The position numbers and the translations under genes were made by a program. Shown here in pieces: positions 28,432-37,333 of a stretch of DNA of 64,000 nucleotides. Positions within the stretch are counted from its first letter, which is position 1; the number at the start of each line of letters is the position of its first letter. The stretch comes from Magnetospirillum sp. 64-120 (GTDB lineage Bacteria; Pseudomonadota; Alphaproteobacteria; Rhodospirillales; Magnetospirillaceae), in assembly GCA_001898825.1 (NCBI GenBank), contig MKVK01000022.1, positions 1 through 64,000 on the forward strand, in the 5' to 3' direction. Below the pieces are notes generated by a model. The model was not told the origin of the DNA. It searched no databases and saw only the letters and a program-made list of their open reading frames with translations.

Positions 28432-28874
28432 GCGACGCCGTCGAGATTTTCACCGACGGGGCGTGCTCCGGCAATCCCGGCCCCGGCGGCTGGGGGGCGA
28501 TCTTGCGCTATAAGGGCGTGGAAAAGGAATTGTGCGGCGGCGAGCTCGACACCACCAACAACCGCATGGAAATGATGGCCGCCATCGTCGCGCTGGAAAC
28601 CCTGACCCGGCCCTGCGCCATCACCCTTTACACCGACAGCCAGTACGTCATGAAGGGCATGACCGAATGGCTGCGCGGCTGGAAGGCCCGGGGCTGGAAG
28701 ACCGCCGACAGGAAGCCGGTGAAGAACGACGACCTGTGGAAACGTCTGGACGAAGCCTGCGCCCGGCATAAAATCACTTGGCAATGGGTCAAGGGCCATG
28801 CCGGCCACGCGGAAAACGAACGCGCCGACCAGTTGGCCCGCGACGGCATCAAGCTGGTGCTGGGCGAAAGCTGA
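28428..28874 (+). CDS. rnhA: Ribonuclease HI
   Basis: 148 residues from the ATG that overlaps the thrB stop. It cuts RNA in RNA-DNA hybrids. All four catalytic acids are present: D in [18 protein letters not shown] in [10 protein letters not shown] in [10 protein letters not shown] and D in [11 protein letters not shown]. thrB-rnhA is a conserved alphaproteobacterial pair. Confidence 0.97.
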   Translation: MSDAVEIFTDGACSGNPGPGGWGAILRYKGVEKELCGGELDTTNNRMEMMAAIVALETLTRPCAITLYTDSQYVMKGMTEWLRGWKARGWKTADRKPVKNDDLWKRLDEACARHKITWQWVKGHAGHAENERADQLARDGIKLVLGES

Positions 28875-28888
28875 GCGAAAGGAAAGCC

Positions 28889-29332
28889 ATGAGACGCGCA
28901 TACCTGCTGGCGGCTGCCCTGTTTGTACCGCTCGTTTCACCCGCTTGCGCCGAAGACGTCGTCGGTCACGTGAAAAACATCAGCGGCGAAGCCCGGCTGC
29001 TCCGCGCCGGCCAAGTCCAGGCGCTTCGGGAAGGGGCGAACCTGGAAACCGGCGACCGCATCAGCACCGGGGCGCAGTCGGCCCTGGGCCTGACGCTCAG
29101 GGACGACACCACCGTCTCGCTGGGGGCCAATTCCGAATTGGTGGTCGACGAGATGCTGTTCGAACCGGCGGCCAACAAGCTGGGCCTGGGGTTGTCCATG
29201 AACAAGGGGACCTTCGCCCTGACCACCGGACAGATCGCCAAGCTGGCCCCCAATTCCTTGAAGATCGCCACGCCCGCCATGTCCATCGGCATTCGCGGCA
29301 CCACCATCTTGGTCGAGGCCGCCGATGAATAA
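28889..29332 (+). CDS. FecR-domain secreted protein
   Basis: 147 residues from the ATG at 28889 after GAAAGGAAAG. A signal peptide (LLAAALFVPLVSPACAED) precedes a FecR domain: VGHVKNISGEARLLRAGQ, LETGDRISTGAQSALGLTLR and the closing MSIGIRGTTILVE. Here it is an isolated periplasmic domain with no TonB receptor or sigma factor nearby, so a FecIR-type signalling role is unlikely. Its last eight bases overlap the next gene. Confidence 0.85.
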   Translation: MRRAYLLAAALFVPLVSPACAEDVVGHVKNISGEARLLRAGQVQALREGANLETGDRISTGAQSALGLTLRDDTTVSLGANSELVVDEMLFEPAANKLGLGLSMNKGTFALTTGQIAKLAPNSLKIATPAMSIGIRGTTILVEAADE

Positions 29333-29915
29333 GCCCCATGTGATCGCCCTGGCCGCTGTGGGCTTGTTGCTGGCCGGTTGCGCCGACGCCAACCGCGTGG
29401 TGCTGATGCCCGATCCCGACGGCCATGTGGGCAAGGTCGAAGTGGCCTCCAAGGCCGGCTCGCAAACCCTGACCCAGCCCAAGACCGTGGTGTCGGCCGG
29501 TTCCATCACCGCCGCCCCCAAGGCCCTGAATGATGCGGAAATCGACAAGACCTGGGGGGCGGCCATCGCCGCCCAACCGCCCCGCCCACAGACCTTCACC
29601 CTTTACTTCATAAGCGGCACCGCCGACCTGACCGCGGAATCAGCCACCGAGCTGCCGGCCATCATCGCCGTGGTCACCGCGCGCCCCCATGCGCGGCTCA
29701 TCATCGCCGGCCATGCCGACGCGGTGGGCTCGGACGAGGTCAACCTGCGCATTTCCCACCAGCGTGCCGAAAAGGTGCGCGACAGCCTGATGAAGGCGGG
29801 GGCCAAGCCGGAAGCGGTGGACGTGTCGTCCCACGGCAAGCGAAACCCATTGGTCCCCACTGCCGACGGTGTGTCGGAACCCAGGAACCGCCGGGTTTCG
29901 GTGACGGTGCAGTAA
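29325..29915 (+). CDS. OmpA-family lipoprotein
   Basis: 196 residues. A lipobox ends at C19 (GLLLAGC). The C-terminal 110 residues are an OmpA/MotB peptidoglycan-binding domain: FTLYFISGTADLTAESATEL, LIIAGHADAVGSDEVNLRIS and EPRNRRVSVTVQ. It is translationally coupled to the FecR gene (8-base overlap), and FecR-OmpA pairs of this type are common in proteobacterial envelopes. Confidence 0.88.
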   Translation: MNKPHVIALAAVGLLLAGCADANRVVLMPDPDGHVGKVEVASKAGSQTLTQPKTVVSAGSITAAPKALNDAEIDKTWGAAIAAQPPRPQTFTLYFISGTADLTAESATELPAIIAVVTARPHARLIIAGHADAVGSDEVNLRISHQRAEKVRDSLMKAGAKPEAVDVSSHGKRNPLVPTADGVSEPRNRRVSVTVQ

Positions 29916-29932
29916 CAGGGGACGACGCGCCC

Positions 29933-30493
29933 CTATTCTTCCTCGTCGTCGTCGAACAGACCGGTGGGATAGCCGTCGAAGCTGATGGCGTTCTTTTCGC
30001 GCTGATAGGTCTCGATACCTTCGGGACCTTTCTTTTCCGCCCATTCCGGCAGCATGGTGCGCTGGCCCTGCAGTTCCATCAGCGGTACGCCGAAGCCGCA
30101 GGACGTGTTGACGCTTTCCACGTCCACCACCACCACCTGACGGGCGGCCGGATAGGCCTTGAACAGGCCCAAAAGCTCTTCCCATTCGGGGTCGCGGGCA
30201 TGAACGGCGCGGCCGCGGCCATACAGGCGCAGGATCTTGGGATTGCCGGCGAAGGCGCAGAACATGATGGTGATGCGGTCGTCGCGGATCAGATGGGCGG
30301 CGGTTTCGTTGCCGCTGCCGGTCAGGTTCAGAAAGGCCACGCGATTGGGCCCCATCACCGCGAACGAGCCGTCCAAGCCCTTGGGGCTTAGGTTGATGCG
30401 GCCCTCGTCCGGTGCGGTGGCGACGAAGAACAGGGGTTGGGCGGCGATGAACGCTTTGTGTTCGTCACCGATCGCGTCGTAAAACTTGGCCAT
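29933..30493 (-). CDS. Pyridoxamine 5'-phosphate oxidase-like flavoprotein
   Basis: 186 residues from the ATG at 30493 (MAKFYDAIGDEH); the frame is open upstream into the hemerythrin gene. It has the split-barrel FMN-binding fold: FFVATAPDEGRINLSPKGLD, RVAFLNLTGSGNETAAHL and ITIMFCAFAGNPKILRLYG. The family (PPOX-like, separate from PdxH) reduces varied substrates. It lies seven bases after the hemerythrin gene. The C-terminus ends in a run of acidic residues. Confidence 0.85.
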   Translation of the reverse strand: MAKFYDAIGDEHKAFIAAQPLFFVATAPDEGRINLSPKGLDGSFAVMGPNRVAFLNLTGSGNETAAHLIRDDRITIMFCAFAGNPKILRLYGRGRAVHARDPEWEELLGLFKAYPAARQVVVVDVESVNTSCGFGVPLMELQGQRTMLPEWAEKKGPEGIETYQREKNAISFDGYPTGLFDDDEEE

Positions 30494-30500
30494 GCGTGCC

Positions 30501-30914
30501 TCACCAGCTTTCTGCCCGTGACCCACTGACATAGCGGCGATAGCGCATATCCTCAAGCGCCATGTGTTCGACCAGGGCGGTGACGGTGTTCCTGACCACC
30601 ATCAGCAACTCGCCATGGGAGTCGGCGCCGGCCAGGATTTCCGACAGCGCCGAGACCGAGGCCATCAATGCCCGGTGCTCGGCCTGATGATGGTCGTAAT
30701 CCGGATAGTTGACGCGGGCCAGCAGCAACTCCTCGTCCCGGAAATGCCGGGCCAGGGCGATGATGAAGTCGCGGTGGAAGCTCTGCACGTGCTGACGCGG
30801 CGCACCACTTCGCAGCGCCGTCACCACGGCGTTGACCTCGTCGAAAAAGGCCCGGTGCTGGGTATCGATCAGGTCGTCGCCCACCGCCAGGGCATCGGTC
30901 CACGTCATATGCAT
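30501..30914 (-). CDS. Bacteriohemerythrin
   Basis: 137 residues, a single hemerythrin domain. It binds O2 at a non-heme diiron site. Ligands: H20 (IDTQH), H57 and E61 (RHFRDEE), H76 and H80 (DHHQAEH), H117 and D122 (VEHMALEDMRY). The protein is soluble. Oxygen carriage or sensing is common in microaerophilic magnetotactic and related bacteria. It is followed seven bases later by the flavoprotein gene, a plausible redox partner. Confidence 0.92.
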   Translation of the reverse strand: MHMTWTDALAVGDDLIDTQHRAFFDEVNAVVTALRSGAPRQHVQSFHRDFIIALARHFRDEELLLARVNYPDYDHHQAEHRALMASVSALSEILAGADSHGELLMVVRNTVTALVEHMALEDMRYRRYVSGSRAESW

Positions 30915-30958
30915 CCCCTCCCTATGCCTTACGGCCTAGGGACGGACTGTGACCCCGG

Positions 30959-31867
30959 TCAAGTCAGGACAAAGCCCTTGGGCACGGCGAAACCACGCAG
31001 CATGTCGGCCGCCGCCATCGGCCCCTTGCCCGGACGCTGCACCCGGGTCAGGCGCAACGCCCCCGATCCGCAGGCCACCGTCAGGGCATCGTCCAGTGTG
31101 GTGCCGGGGACACCGCTGCCGGAAACCACCTCGGCCGCCTGCACCTTCAGGCGTTCCTCGCCCAACTGGCACCACACGCCGGGCCACGGCGTCAGGCCGC
31201 GCACCTGACGTTCCAGTTCCTCGGCCGGGCGGGTCCAGTCCAGACGACCTTCGTCCTTGGCCAGCTTGTGGGCATAAGTGACCCCGTCCTCGGGCTGCTT
31301 GACCGGCACCAGTTGGTCCAGGCGGGTCAAGGCGTCGACCATCATCTTGGCGCCCAATGCCGCCAACTGGTCATGCAGGACCGAGGCGGTGGTCCGGGCG
31401 GTGATGGGCAAGCGTTCCACCAGCAGCATGTCGCCGGTATCAAGGCCCGCATCCATCTGCATGATGGTCACCCCGGTTTCGGTGTCGCCGGCCAGAATGG
31501 CGCGCTGGATGGGGGCGGCGCCGCGCCAGCGCGGCAGGATGGACGCATGAACGTTCAAACAACCCCGGCGCGGCGCGTCCAGCACCGCCTGCGGCAGGAT
31601 CAGCCCATAGGCGGCGACCACCGCCACATCCAGATCAAGATCGCGAAAGGCCTGTTGCTCGGCGTCGGATTTCAGCGATTTGGGATGACGCACCGGGATC
31701 GCCCGATCGGCGGCGAAGGCATGAACCGGGGTCAGCTGTTCCTTGTGGCCGCGTCCTGCGGGGCGCGGCGGCTGGCAATAGACGCAAACCACGTCATGGC
31801 CCGCATCCAGCAAAGCGGCAAGGATGGACACCGAGAAATCCGGCGTCCCCATGAAGGCCACGCGCAT
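30959..31867 (-). CDS. fmt: Methionyl-tRNA formyltransferase
   Basis: 302 residues. It formylates initiator Met-tRNA using 10-formyl-THF. The catalytic segment [20 protein letters not shown] with N and H, and the GLDTGDMLL aspartate, are present; the C-terminal OB-type domain is complete. It lies two bases after def, the usual def-fmt operon. Confidence 0.96.
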   Translation of the reverse strand: MRVAFMGTPDFSVSILAALLDAGHDVVCVYCQPPRPAGRGHKEQLTPVHAFAADRAIPVRHPKSLKSDAEQQAFRDLDLDVAVVAAYGLILPQAVLDAPRRGCLNVHASILPRWRGAAPIQRAILAGDTETGVTIMQMDAGLDTGDMLLVERLPITARTTASVLHDQLAALGAKMMVDALTRLDQLVPVKQPEDGVTYAHKLAKDEGRLDWTRPAEELERQVRGLTPWPGVWCQLGEERLKVQAAEVVSGSGVPGTTLDDALTVACGSGALRLTRVQRPGKGPMAAADMLRGFAVPKGFVLT

Positions 31868-31869
31868 GG

Positions 31870-32382
31870 TCAGCCGGCTTCTTTCTTGGACTTCAGCAGC
31901 TTGCGCAAAATCATGTTGCGCTTCAAGGACGACAGATGGTCGATGAACAGCACCCCGTCCAGATGGTCGATTTCGTGCTGCAGCACAGTGGCCAACAGGC
32001 CGTCGGCGTCGATTTCCTTTTGCGTGCCGGCTTCGTCCAGATAGCGCACCCGCACGGCGCGGGGCCGCACCACCGAAGCGTAATGTTCCGGCACCGACAG
32101 ACAGCCTTCTTCATAGGTGTTGTCGTCGTCGGACACCCAGACGATTTCCGGGTTGGCCATGCGCACCGGCTGGCGATCTTCCTCGGACCGGCCGATATCG
32201 GCGACGATCACCCGTTGCCCCACCGCCACCTGCGGCGCCGCCAGACCGATCCCGGGGGCGGCGTACATGGTTTCCAGCATGTCGTCCATCAGCGCCCGCA
32301 CAGCATCGTCCACCTGGGCAACAGGCTTGGCCTTTTGCTTCAGGCGCGGGTCGGGGGCGGTCAGGATGGGCATCACGGCCAT
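31870..32382 (-). CDS. def: Peptide deformylase
   Basis: 170 residues from the ATG at 32382, which follows AAGGTGAC; an upstream ATG at 32415 adds 11 residues. It removes the N-formyl group from new proteins. The three motifs are intact: [18 protein letters not shown] (metal cysteine) and [13 protein letters not shown] (metal histidines, catalytic glutamate). Confidence 0.96.
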   Translation of the reverse strand: MAVMPILTAPDPRLKQKAKPVAQVDDAVRALMDDMLETMYAAPGIGLAAPQVAVGQRVIVADIGRSEEDRQPVRMANPEIVWVSDDDNTYEEGCLSVPEHYASVVRPRAVRVRYLDEAGTQKEIDADGLLATVLQHEIDHLDGVLFIDHLSSLKRNMILRKLLKSKKEAG

Positions 32383-32457
32383 GGAAACAGTCACCTTGGT
32401 GTCAAATTCAGGCATTGAGATAGGGTGTCGCCCCCGTCGCCGTCAAGTTATTCAAGC

Positions 32458-34140
32458 CTAACCCTGCCGCACCTCGGCCAGGAAGCCGTCCACCTGTCGG
32501 GCCATGCGGTCGGAATCGCCGCTAAGACCCGCCGCCGCCTGCAAGACAGTGGCGGCACCGCCGCGCACCTTGTCCACCACGTCGGTCATCTGGCTGACAT
32601 TGTTCGAGACTTCCGAGGTCCCGGCCGCCGCCTGCTGAACATTACGGGCGATTTCGGCGGTGGCCGCCCCTTGTTCTTCCACCGCCGAGGCGACCCCGGC
32701 GGCGATGCCGCTGATCTGGTTGATGGTGTCGCGGATACCGGCGATGCCTTCCACCACCGAACGCGACGCCGCCTGCACCTCGGCCACCTGCTGGCCGATT
32801 TCCTGGGTCGCCCGGGCGGTTTGCGTCGCCAGGGACTTCACCTCGCCGGCGACCACGGCGAAGCCCTTGCCGGCTTCCCCGGCACGCGCCGCCTCGATGG
32901 TGGCGTTCAGCGCCAACAGGTTGGTCTGGCTGGCGATCTCGCTGATCAGGTTGACCACGTCGCCGATGCGCGCCGCCACCTTGGCCAGCGAACCGGCCTG
33001 GGTGTTGACCCGTTCGGCCTCGGCCGCCGCGCTGCCCGCCACTTGCGACGAACTGGCCATCTGTCGCGAAATCTCGGCGATCGAGGCGGCAAGCTCTTCC
33101 GATGCCGCCGCCACCGCATCCACATTGGCCGCCGTCTGTTCCGCCGCCCCGGCCAGGGCGGTGACGGTGTCGGCGGACAGATCGGCCCCCTGGCTAAGGT
33201 CCTGGGCGGTTCCGTGCAGGCTGGCGGCCGAACGGCCCACCGTCTGCACCAATCCCTTGACGTCGCGCTCGAAGCGGTCGGCCAAGCCATGCAGGTCGGC
33301 ACTGCGTTGGGCTTCGGCCCGGGCGGCGACGCTTTCCTGTTCCGCCTGCAAGGAATCGGCGCGAATCAATCCCTGACGGAAGATTTCCACCGAACGGGCC
33401 ATGTCACCGATTTCGTCGCCGGCCTCGACCCCCGGCACCTGCAGCGAGCGTTCCCCGCTGGCCAGGGTCTGGGTGGCGGCATTCAGCCGGCGCAACGGCA
33501 CGCTGATGCTGCGCCCCAGCCACCAGAACAATGCGGTCAGCACCACCAGACTAAGGGCAAAGACGATCATGCCGTTGCGAAACGCCTCGCCCGCCACCCG
33601 GTCTTGTTCGGAAAAGGCCGCGTCCACCTCGCCCCGCAGCGACTTGCGCACCATGGCCAGCGGTTCTTCGATCTTTTCACTGGCCTGGTCGATGACGTCG
33701 TCCAGACGATCGAACTCGGACTGCTCGGCGCGGCTTTCGATGGCTTGGCGCAACTCTTTCTCGATCAACAGGCACAAGGTTTCCACGTCGGCGACGATGT
33801 GGCTGACCGCCGCTTTTTCGGCATCGGTGTCGGCCACCGCCACGGCGGTGTGGCTGTCGGCCCGTAAGGATTTGGTCAGGCTGGCGATCAATTCCAGACG
33901 ATCCGGCGAGATCTTCCCCTCGCCGCGATCCACAAGGCTGTCCATGGCCGCCAGGGTCAGGCGCGTCAGCTCGCTGTCCATGCGGTTCAGCACCGCCAGA
34001 TCGCGGAACCGCCCCTGGGCCTGGATGGCGGATTCCTCCATGGTGTCGTGGACCAGGGTCAGGATGGTCCCCATGACGGATAAGGCGATGGCGGCAACAC
34101 CCCACAGCAAGCCCAAACGCCGAACGATGGTGAATTTCAT
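32458..34140 (-). CDS. Methyl-accepting chemotaxis protein, four-helix sensor type
   Basis: 560 residues from the ATG at 34140 after GGGGGGAAAG. TM1 is at about 10-32 and TM2 at about 190-210, with an all-helical periplasmic domain of about 150 residues (four-helix bundle type, rich in charged heptads). HAMP follows, then the signalling hairpin with its tip [20 protein letters not shown]. No heme motif, in contrast to the other receptor in this window. The ligand is unknown. Confidence 0.92.
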   Translation of the reverse strand: MKFTIVRRLGLLWGVAAIALSVMGTILTLVHDTMEESAIQAQGRFRDLAVLNRMDSELTRLTLAAMDSLVDRGEGKISPDRLELIASLTKSLRADSHTAVAVADTDAEKAAVSHIVADVETLCLLIEKELRQAIESRAEQSEFDRLDDVIDQASEKIEEPLAMVRKSLRGEVDAAFSEQDRVAGEAFRNGMIVFALSLVVLTALFWWLGRSISVPLRRLNAATQTLASGERSLQVPGVEAGDEIGDMARSVEIFRQGLIRADSLQAEQESVAARAEAQRSADLHGLADRFERDVKGLVQTVGRSAASLHGTAQDLSQGADLSADTVTALAGAAEQTAANVDAVAAASEELAASIAEISRQMASSSQVAGSAAAEAERVNTQAGSLAKVAARIGDVVNLISEIASQTNLLALNATIEAARAGEAGKGFAVVAGEVKSLATQTARATQEIGQQVAEVQAASRSVVEGIAGIRDTINQISGIAAGVASAVEEQGAATAEIARNVQQAAAGTSEVSNNVSQMTDVVDKVRGGAATVLQAAAGLSGDSDRMARQVDGFLAEVRQG

Positions 34141-34228
34141 GGCTTTCCCCCCCCAGTCTGTCGAACAGCTTAAAGGGCTACGGCCCGATCCGCGACAACC
34201 ATTAAAGACATTCAATCAAAAGCAATAC

Positions 34229-34660
34229 CTAGATGAAAAGCATGGCGCCATCCTTGCTGGCATCGGCCAGGAAGGTGACCACGCCGCCTTTCTCGATAGG
34301 GATGTCGGGACGCAGCGCGTCAGCATCCATACCCAGGGCTTTCAACCCCATCTCGCAGACCATGAAGGTGACGTCCAAGGCGACGCAGGCTTCCAGCAGG
34401 GTCTCGAAATCGGCGACGTTCTTGGCCTTGAACTGGTCATCCATGGCCTTGGCCGCCGTCCCGTCGGCGCATTTCATCCGCTGCCAACCGTGATCGCGTT
34501 CCAGGGCACGGCCGGCCCACATGGTGAAGAACAAGGTGACCGGCGTGTTGGACGCCACCGCCGCCGAAGCCATCACCAAGGCATAGTGCACTTTGTCGAA
34601 ATCGCCGGAAAACACGACGATGGACAGTTTGCTGGGACTGGACTTCTCAGCCGCAGGCAT
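34229..34660 (-). CDS. DsrE/DsrF/DrsH-like protein
   Basis: 143 residues from the ATG at 34660. It has the DsrE fold: KLSIVVFSGDFDKVHYALVM, NTPVTLFFTMWAGRALERDH and VTFMVCEMGLKALGM. Its single conserved-position cysteine (MVCEMG) could carry sulfane sulfur as in TusD/DsrE2 relays. It overlaps the moeB-like gene by 14 bases, which supports a sulfur-transfer role. Confidence 0.85.
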   Translation of the reverse strand: MPAAEKSSPSKLSIVVFSGDFDKVHYALVMASAAVASNTPVTLFFTMWAGRALERDHGWQRMKCADGTAAKAMDDQFKAKNVADFETLLEACVALDVTFMVCEMGLKALGMDADALRPDIPIEKGGVVTFLADASKDGAMLFI

Positions 34661-35447
34661 GCTTGGTGCTCCGGTGCCCGGACAGGTCGGTGATGGTGGG
34701 GTGGTCGCCGCACAGCGGGCAACCGGGGTCGCGCTTGACGCGGACGACGCGGAAGCTGACCGACAGGGCGTCATAGATCAACAGCCGCCCGGCCATGCTT
34801 TCACCGATGCCCAGGATTTCCTTGACCACCTCGGTGGCCTGCATGGCGCCCATGGTGCCGGCCATGGCCCCCAGGACGCCGGCGGACGAACAGGTGGGCA
34901 CCGCGCCCTCGGGCGGTTCCTCGGCATAGATGCAGCGATAGCACGGCCCATCGGGGCGATAGGTGGAAAGCTGGCCGTCGAAGCGCAGGATGGCCGCCGA
35001 CACCAAGGTGGCGCCGGCCAGCCGGCAGGCGTCGTTGACCAAAAAGCGGGTGGCGAAATTGTCCGAACCATCGGCGACGATGGGGTAATCGGCGATGATG
35101 GACGCCGCGTTGTCCTTGTCCAGCCGCGCCCGGATGGGAACGATCTTGACGTCAGGGTTCAGCGCCGCCACCGCTTCCGCCGCCGAGTCCACCTTGGCGT
35201 GGCCGACCCGCGGGGTGGTGTGCAGGATTTGGCGTTGCAGGTTGGACAGGTCGACCACGTCGTCGTCCACCACCGCGATGGTGCCCACCCCGGCGGCGGC
35301 CAGATATTGGATCAGGGGCGAGCCCAAACCGCCGGCGCCGATGACCAGGACCCGGCTGTCCAGCAGCTTGGCCTGCCCGATCCCGCCCATTTCGGGCAAG
35401 ATGATGTGGCGGGCGTAACGCTGGATCTGGTCCTCGCGGAAATCCAT
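34647..35447 (-). CDS. moeB: MoeB/ThiF-family adenylyltransferase
   Basis: 266 residues. An E1-like enzyme that adenylates the C-terminus of a ubiquitin-like sulfur carrier (MoaD or ThiS). RYARHIILPEMGGIGQAKL, the nucleotide loop VLVIGAGGLGSPLIQYLA and the zinc cysteines (YRCIYAEEP; CPLCGDHP) are present. No rhodanese domain is fused. Without a neighbouring moaD or thiS the exact carrier is open; moeB is the commonest label. Confidence 0.88.
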   Translation of the reverse strand: MDFREDQIQRYARHIILPEMGGIGQAKLLDSRVLVIGAGGLGSPLIQYLAAAGVGTIAVVDDDVVDLSNLQRQILHTTPRVGHAKVDSAAEAVAALNPDVKIVPIRARLDKDNAASIIADYPIVADGSDNFATRFLVNDACRLAGATLVSAAILRFDGQLSTYRPDGPCYRCIYAEEPPEGAVPTCSSAGVLGAMAGTMGAMQATEVVKEILGIGESMAGRLLIYDALSVSFRVVRVKRDPGCPLCGDHPTITDLSGHRSTKHACG

Positions 35448-35457
35448 GATCTAGTTC

Positions 35458-35538
35458 CTCGTCATCGCCAGGCTTGAGCCGGCAATCCATGTCGCCGCCT
35501 GGAACAGGACCCCCGGGTCAAGCCCGGGGGTGACGGAA
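35458..35538. repeat. REP-type palindromic pair between moeB and cysK
   Basis: Two copies of a unit of about 28 bases face each other. The left copy contains GCCAGGCTTGAGCCGGC. The right copy, read on the minus strand, contains CCCCCGGGCTTGACCCGGGG. Both have the GTCA...GGCTTGA...CC...TCC layout of widespread alphaproteobacterial REP sequences. The right copy has an exact CCCCCGGG/CCCGGGGG stem (35510-35517, 35523-35530). Confidence 0.75.
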
Positions 35539-35553
35539 AGGCGAAGCGCGACC

Positions 35554-36495
35554 TTATTCAAACAAAGCCGTCGACAGGTAACGCTCGGCGAAGCTGGGCA
35601 GAATGACGACGATCAACTTGCCCGCCATCTCGGGGCGCGCCCCGATTTCCAGGGCGGCGGCGATGGCCGCACCCGAGGAAATGCCCACTGGCACACCTTC
35701 CAGCTTGGCCGCCTTGCGCGCGGTGGCGAAGGCGGTTTCGTTGCTGATCTGCAGGATTTCGTCCACCACCGAACGATCCAGGTTGCCGGGCACGAAACCA
35801 GCGCCGATGCCCTGGATCTTGTGCGGACCCGGCGCACCACCGGACAGCACCGGGCTGTCTTCCGGCTCGACGGCGACGATCTTCACATTCGGGTTCTTTT
35901 CCTTCAGCACCCGGCCGATACCGGAAATGGTGCCACCGGTGCCGACGCCGGCGACCACCACGTCCACCTTGCCGTCGGTGTCGGTCCAGATTTCCTGGGC
36001 GGTGGTGGCCTGGTGCACCGCCGGGTTGGCGGGGTTTTCAAACTGCTGGCACATGATGGCGCCGGGGGTTTCGGCGACCAGACGCTCGGCTTCCTTGACC
36101 GCGCCGGTCATGCCCTTGGCGGCCGGGGTCAGCACGATCTCGGCGCCCAGATGCGACAGCATCTTGCGGCGTTCGATGCTCATGCTTTCCGGCATGGTCA
36201 GGATCAGGCGATAGCCCTTGGCGGCGCAGACGAAAGCCAAGGCGATGCCGGTGTTGCCGGAAGTGGGTTCCACCAGGGTGGCGCCCGGCTTCAGGCGACC
36301 GTCACGCTCGGCGGCTTCGATCATCGCCAGGCCGATGCGGTCCTTGACGCTGGCCAGCGGATTGAAGAATTCGCACTTGCCGACGATCTGGGCCTTGGCG
36401 CCGGCCTCGGCGGCCAGCTTGGGCAGGCGCACCAGGGGGGTGGCGCCGATGGTGTCGACGATGGAGTCGTAGATGCGGCCGCGAAACTCGCTCAT
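35554..36495 (-). CDS. cysK: Cysteine synthase A
   Basis: 313 residues. It makes cysteine from O-acetylserine and sulfide. The PLP lysine is in [15 protein letters not shown], the substrate loop in [13 protein letters not shown], and the phosphate loop in [17 protein letters not shown]. It lies downstream of the Rrf2-family regulator gene; the 53-base gap between them contains an inverted repeat. Confidence 0.96.
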   Translation of the reverse strand: MSEFRGRIYDSIVDTIGATPLVRLPKLAAEAGAKAQIVGKCEFFNPLASVKDRIGLAMIEAAERDGRLKPGATLVEPTSGNTGIALAFVCAAKGYRLILTMPESMSIERRKMLSHLGAEIVLTPAAKGMTGAVKEAERLVAETPGAIMCQQFENPANPAVHQATTAQEIWTDTDGKVDVVVAGVGTGGTISGIGRVLKEKNPNVKIVAVEPEDSPVLSGGAPGPHKIQGIGAGFVPGNLDRSVVDEILQISNETAFATARKAAKLEGVPVGISSGAAIAAALEIGARPEMAGKLIVVILPSFAERYLSTALFE

Positions 36496-36515
36496 CCTAT
36501 TTTCCCCGTTTTATG

Positions 36516-36537
36516 TGTAGTTCAATTCATATCTACA
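36516..36537. promoter_or_regulatory. Inverted repeat in the rrf2-cysK spacer, possible Rrf2 operator
   Basis: TGTAG (36516-36520) and CTACA (36533-36537) flank a 12-base AT-rich core, 21 bases upstream of the cysK start. Its length and AT-rich centre are compatible with a binding site for a dimeric Rrf2 regulator such as the adjacent one. The inference is positional only. Confidence 0.4.
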
Positions 36538-36548
36538 GTTTGTCAGGC

Positions 36549-37004
36549 TTAGATTATGAAGTCCAGCTTGGAATGCGCTTCCGACGGGATGCCGGTCTTG
36601 TAGGACCGCATGCACAGATCGTCGAAGGTGATGGCGTCCAGGCGGTCCATGATTTCCTCGGTCAGGTCGCCCCACATGGGGCGGATGACCTTGGCCCCCA
36701 AATCCGACGCCGGCACGTCCTGGAACGGGTCTTCGGCGGTTTCCATGGCGCGGACCACGCGGACCACCTCGCCCACAGAAATGCGGCGGCGTTCGCGGGC
36801 CAGACGGTAACCGCCCTTGGGGCCGCGCACGCCGACCAGGATGCCCGACCGCACCAATTGCTGCAGCGTCTGTTCCAGGTAACGGCGCGGGATGCCCTGG
36901 CGGCGGGTGATTTCCCGGCTTTGCACCGGCTCGCCGCCGGCGTGGTAGGCAATGTCCAGCACCGCTTCGATGGCGAACAGCATCTTCTTGGACGGACGCA
37001 GCAT
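36549..37004 (-). CDS. Rrf2-family transcriptional regulator, CymR-like
   Basis: 151 residues. Winged HTH of the Rrf2 family: SREITRRQGIPRRYLEQTLQ and GILVGVRGPKGGYRLARERR. The three closely spaced cysteines of Fe-S-binding IscR are missing; the only cysteine is near the C-terminus (DDLCMRS). That, and cysK directly downstream, fits a CymR-type repressor of cysteine synthesis. The remnant of dut lies just upstream, so it was once part of a dut-rrf2-cysK unit. Confidence 0.88.
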   Translation of the reverse strand: MLRPSKKMLFAIEAVLDIAYHAGGEPVQSREITRRQGIPRRYLEQTLQQLVRSGILVGVRGPKGGYRLARERRRISVGEVVRVVRAMETAEDPFQDVPASDLGAKVIRPMWGDLTEEIMDRLDAITFDDLCMRSYKTGIPSEAHSKLDFII

Positions 37005-37016
37005 TTTTCGCTTTCC

Positions 37017-37220
37017 TCAACCCAGACCAGTGGAGCCGAAACCGCCGGTACCGCGCGCGGTTTCACACAATTCCTCGACCTCGACCAAAGCCGCCTGCGC
37101 CACCGGGGCGACCACCAATTGGGCGATGCGCATGCCCCGGGTGATGGTATAGGCGTCTTCGCCCAGATTGATCAGCAACACCCCCAGTTCGCCCCGGTAG
37201 TCGGCATTTATGACCGGGCG
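37017..37220 (-). pseudogene. dut: 3' remnant of the host dUTPase gene
   Basis: The minus-strand reading [20 protein letters not shown], then [20 protein letters not shown] and finally [12 protein letters not shown] is the C-terminal half of a typical alphaproteobacterial dUTPase, ending with the glycine-rich motif V. The N-terminal half, including the catalytic motifs I to III, is absent: upstream of about 37220 the frame continues into unrelated sequence as far as 37322. The gene was interrupted or recombined, and a different complete dut sits 110 bases further on. Confidence 0.85.
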
Positions 37221-37222
37221 TT

Positions 37223-37281
37223 GGGTGAACTGTGTATGTACTGCGGGTTTCGATGGGTTCACCCACATTCCAGGGTGAACC
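37223..37281. repeat. GGGTGAAC direct repeats and hairpin at the dut junction
   Basis: GGGTGAAC occurs at 37223-37230 and again at 37273-37280. The inverted copy GGTTCACCC (37256-37264) pairs with GGGTGAACC (37273-37281) to form a 9-bp hairpin. The structure lies exactly between the cut host dut and the incoming dut. It may be a terminator, an att-like sequence or a junction scar; I cannot tell which. Confidence 0.35.
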
Positions 37282-37333
37282 ACGCCGAGGCATCCAGATT
37301 GTTCGCTCGCCACCCTGATCAAAGTGAACTCTC

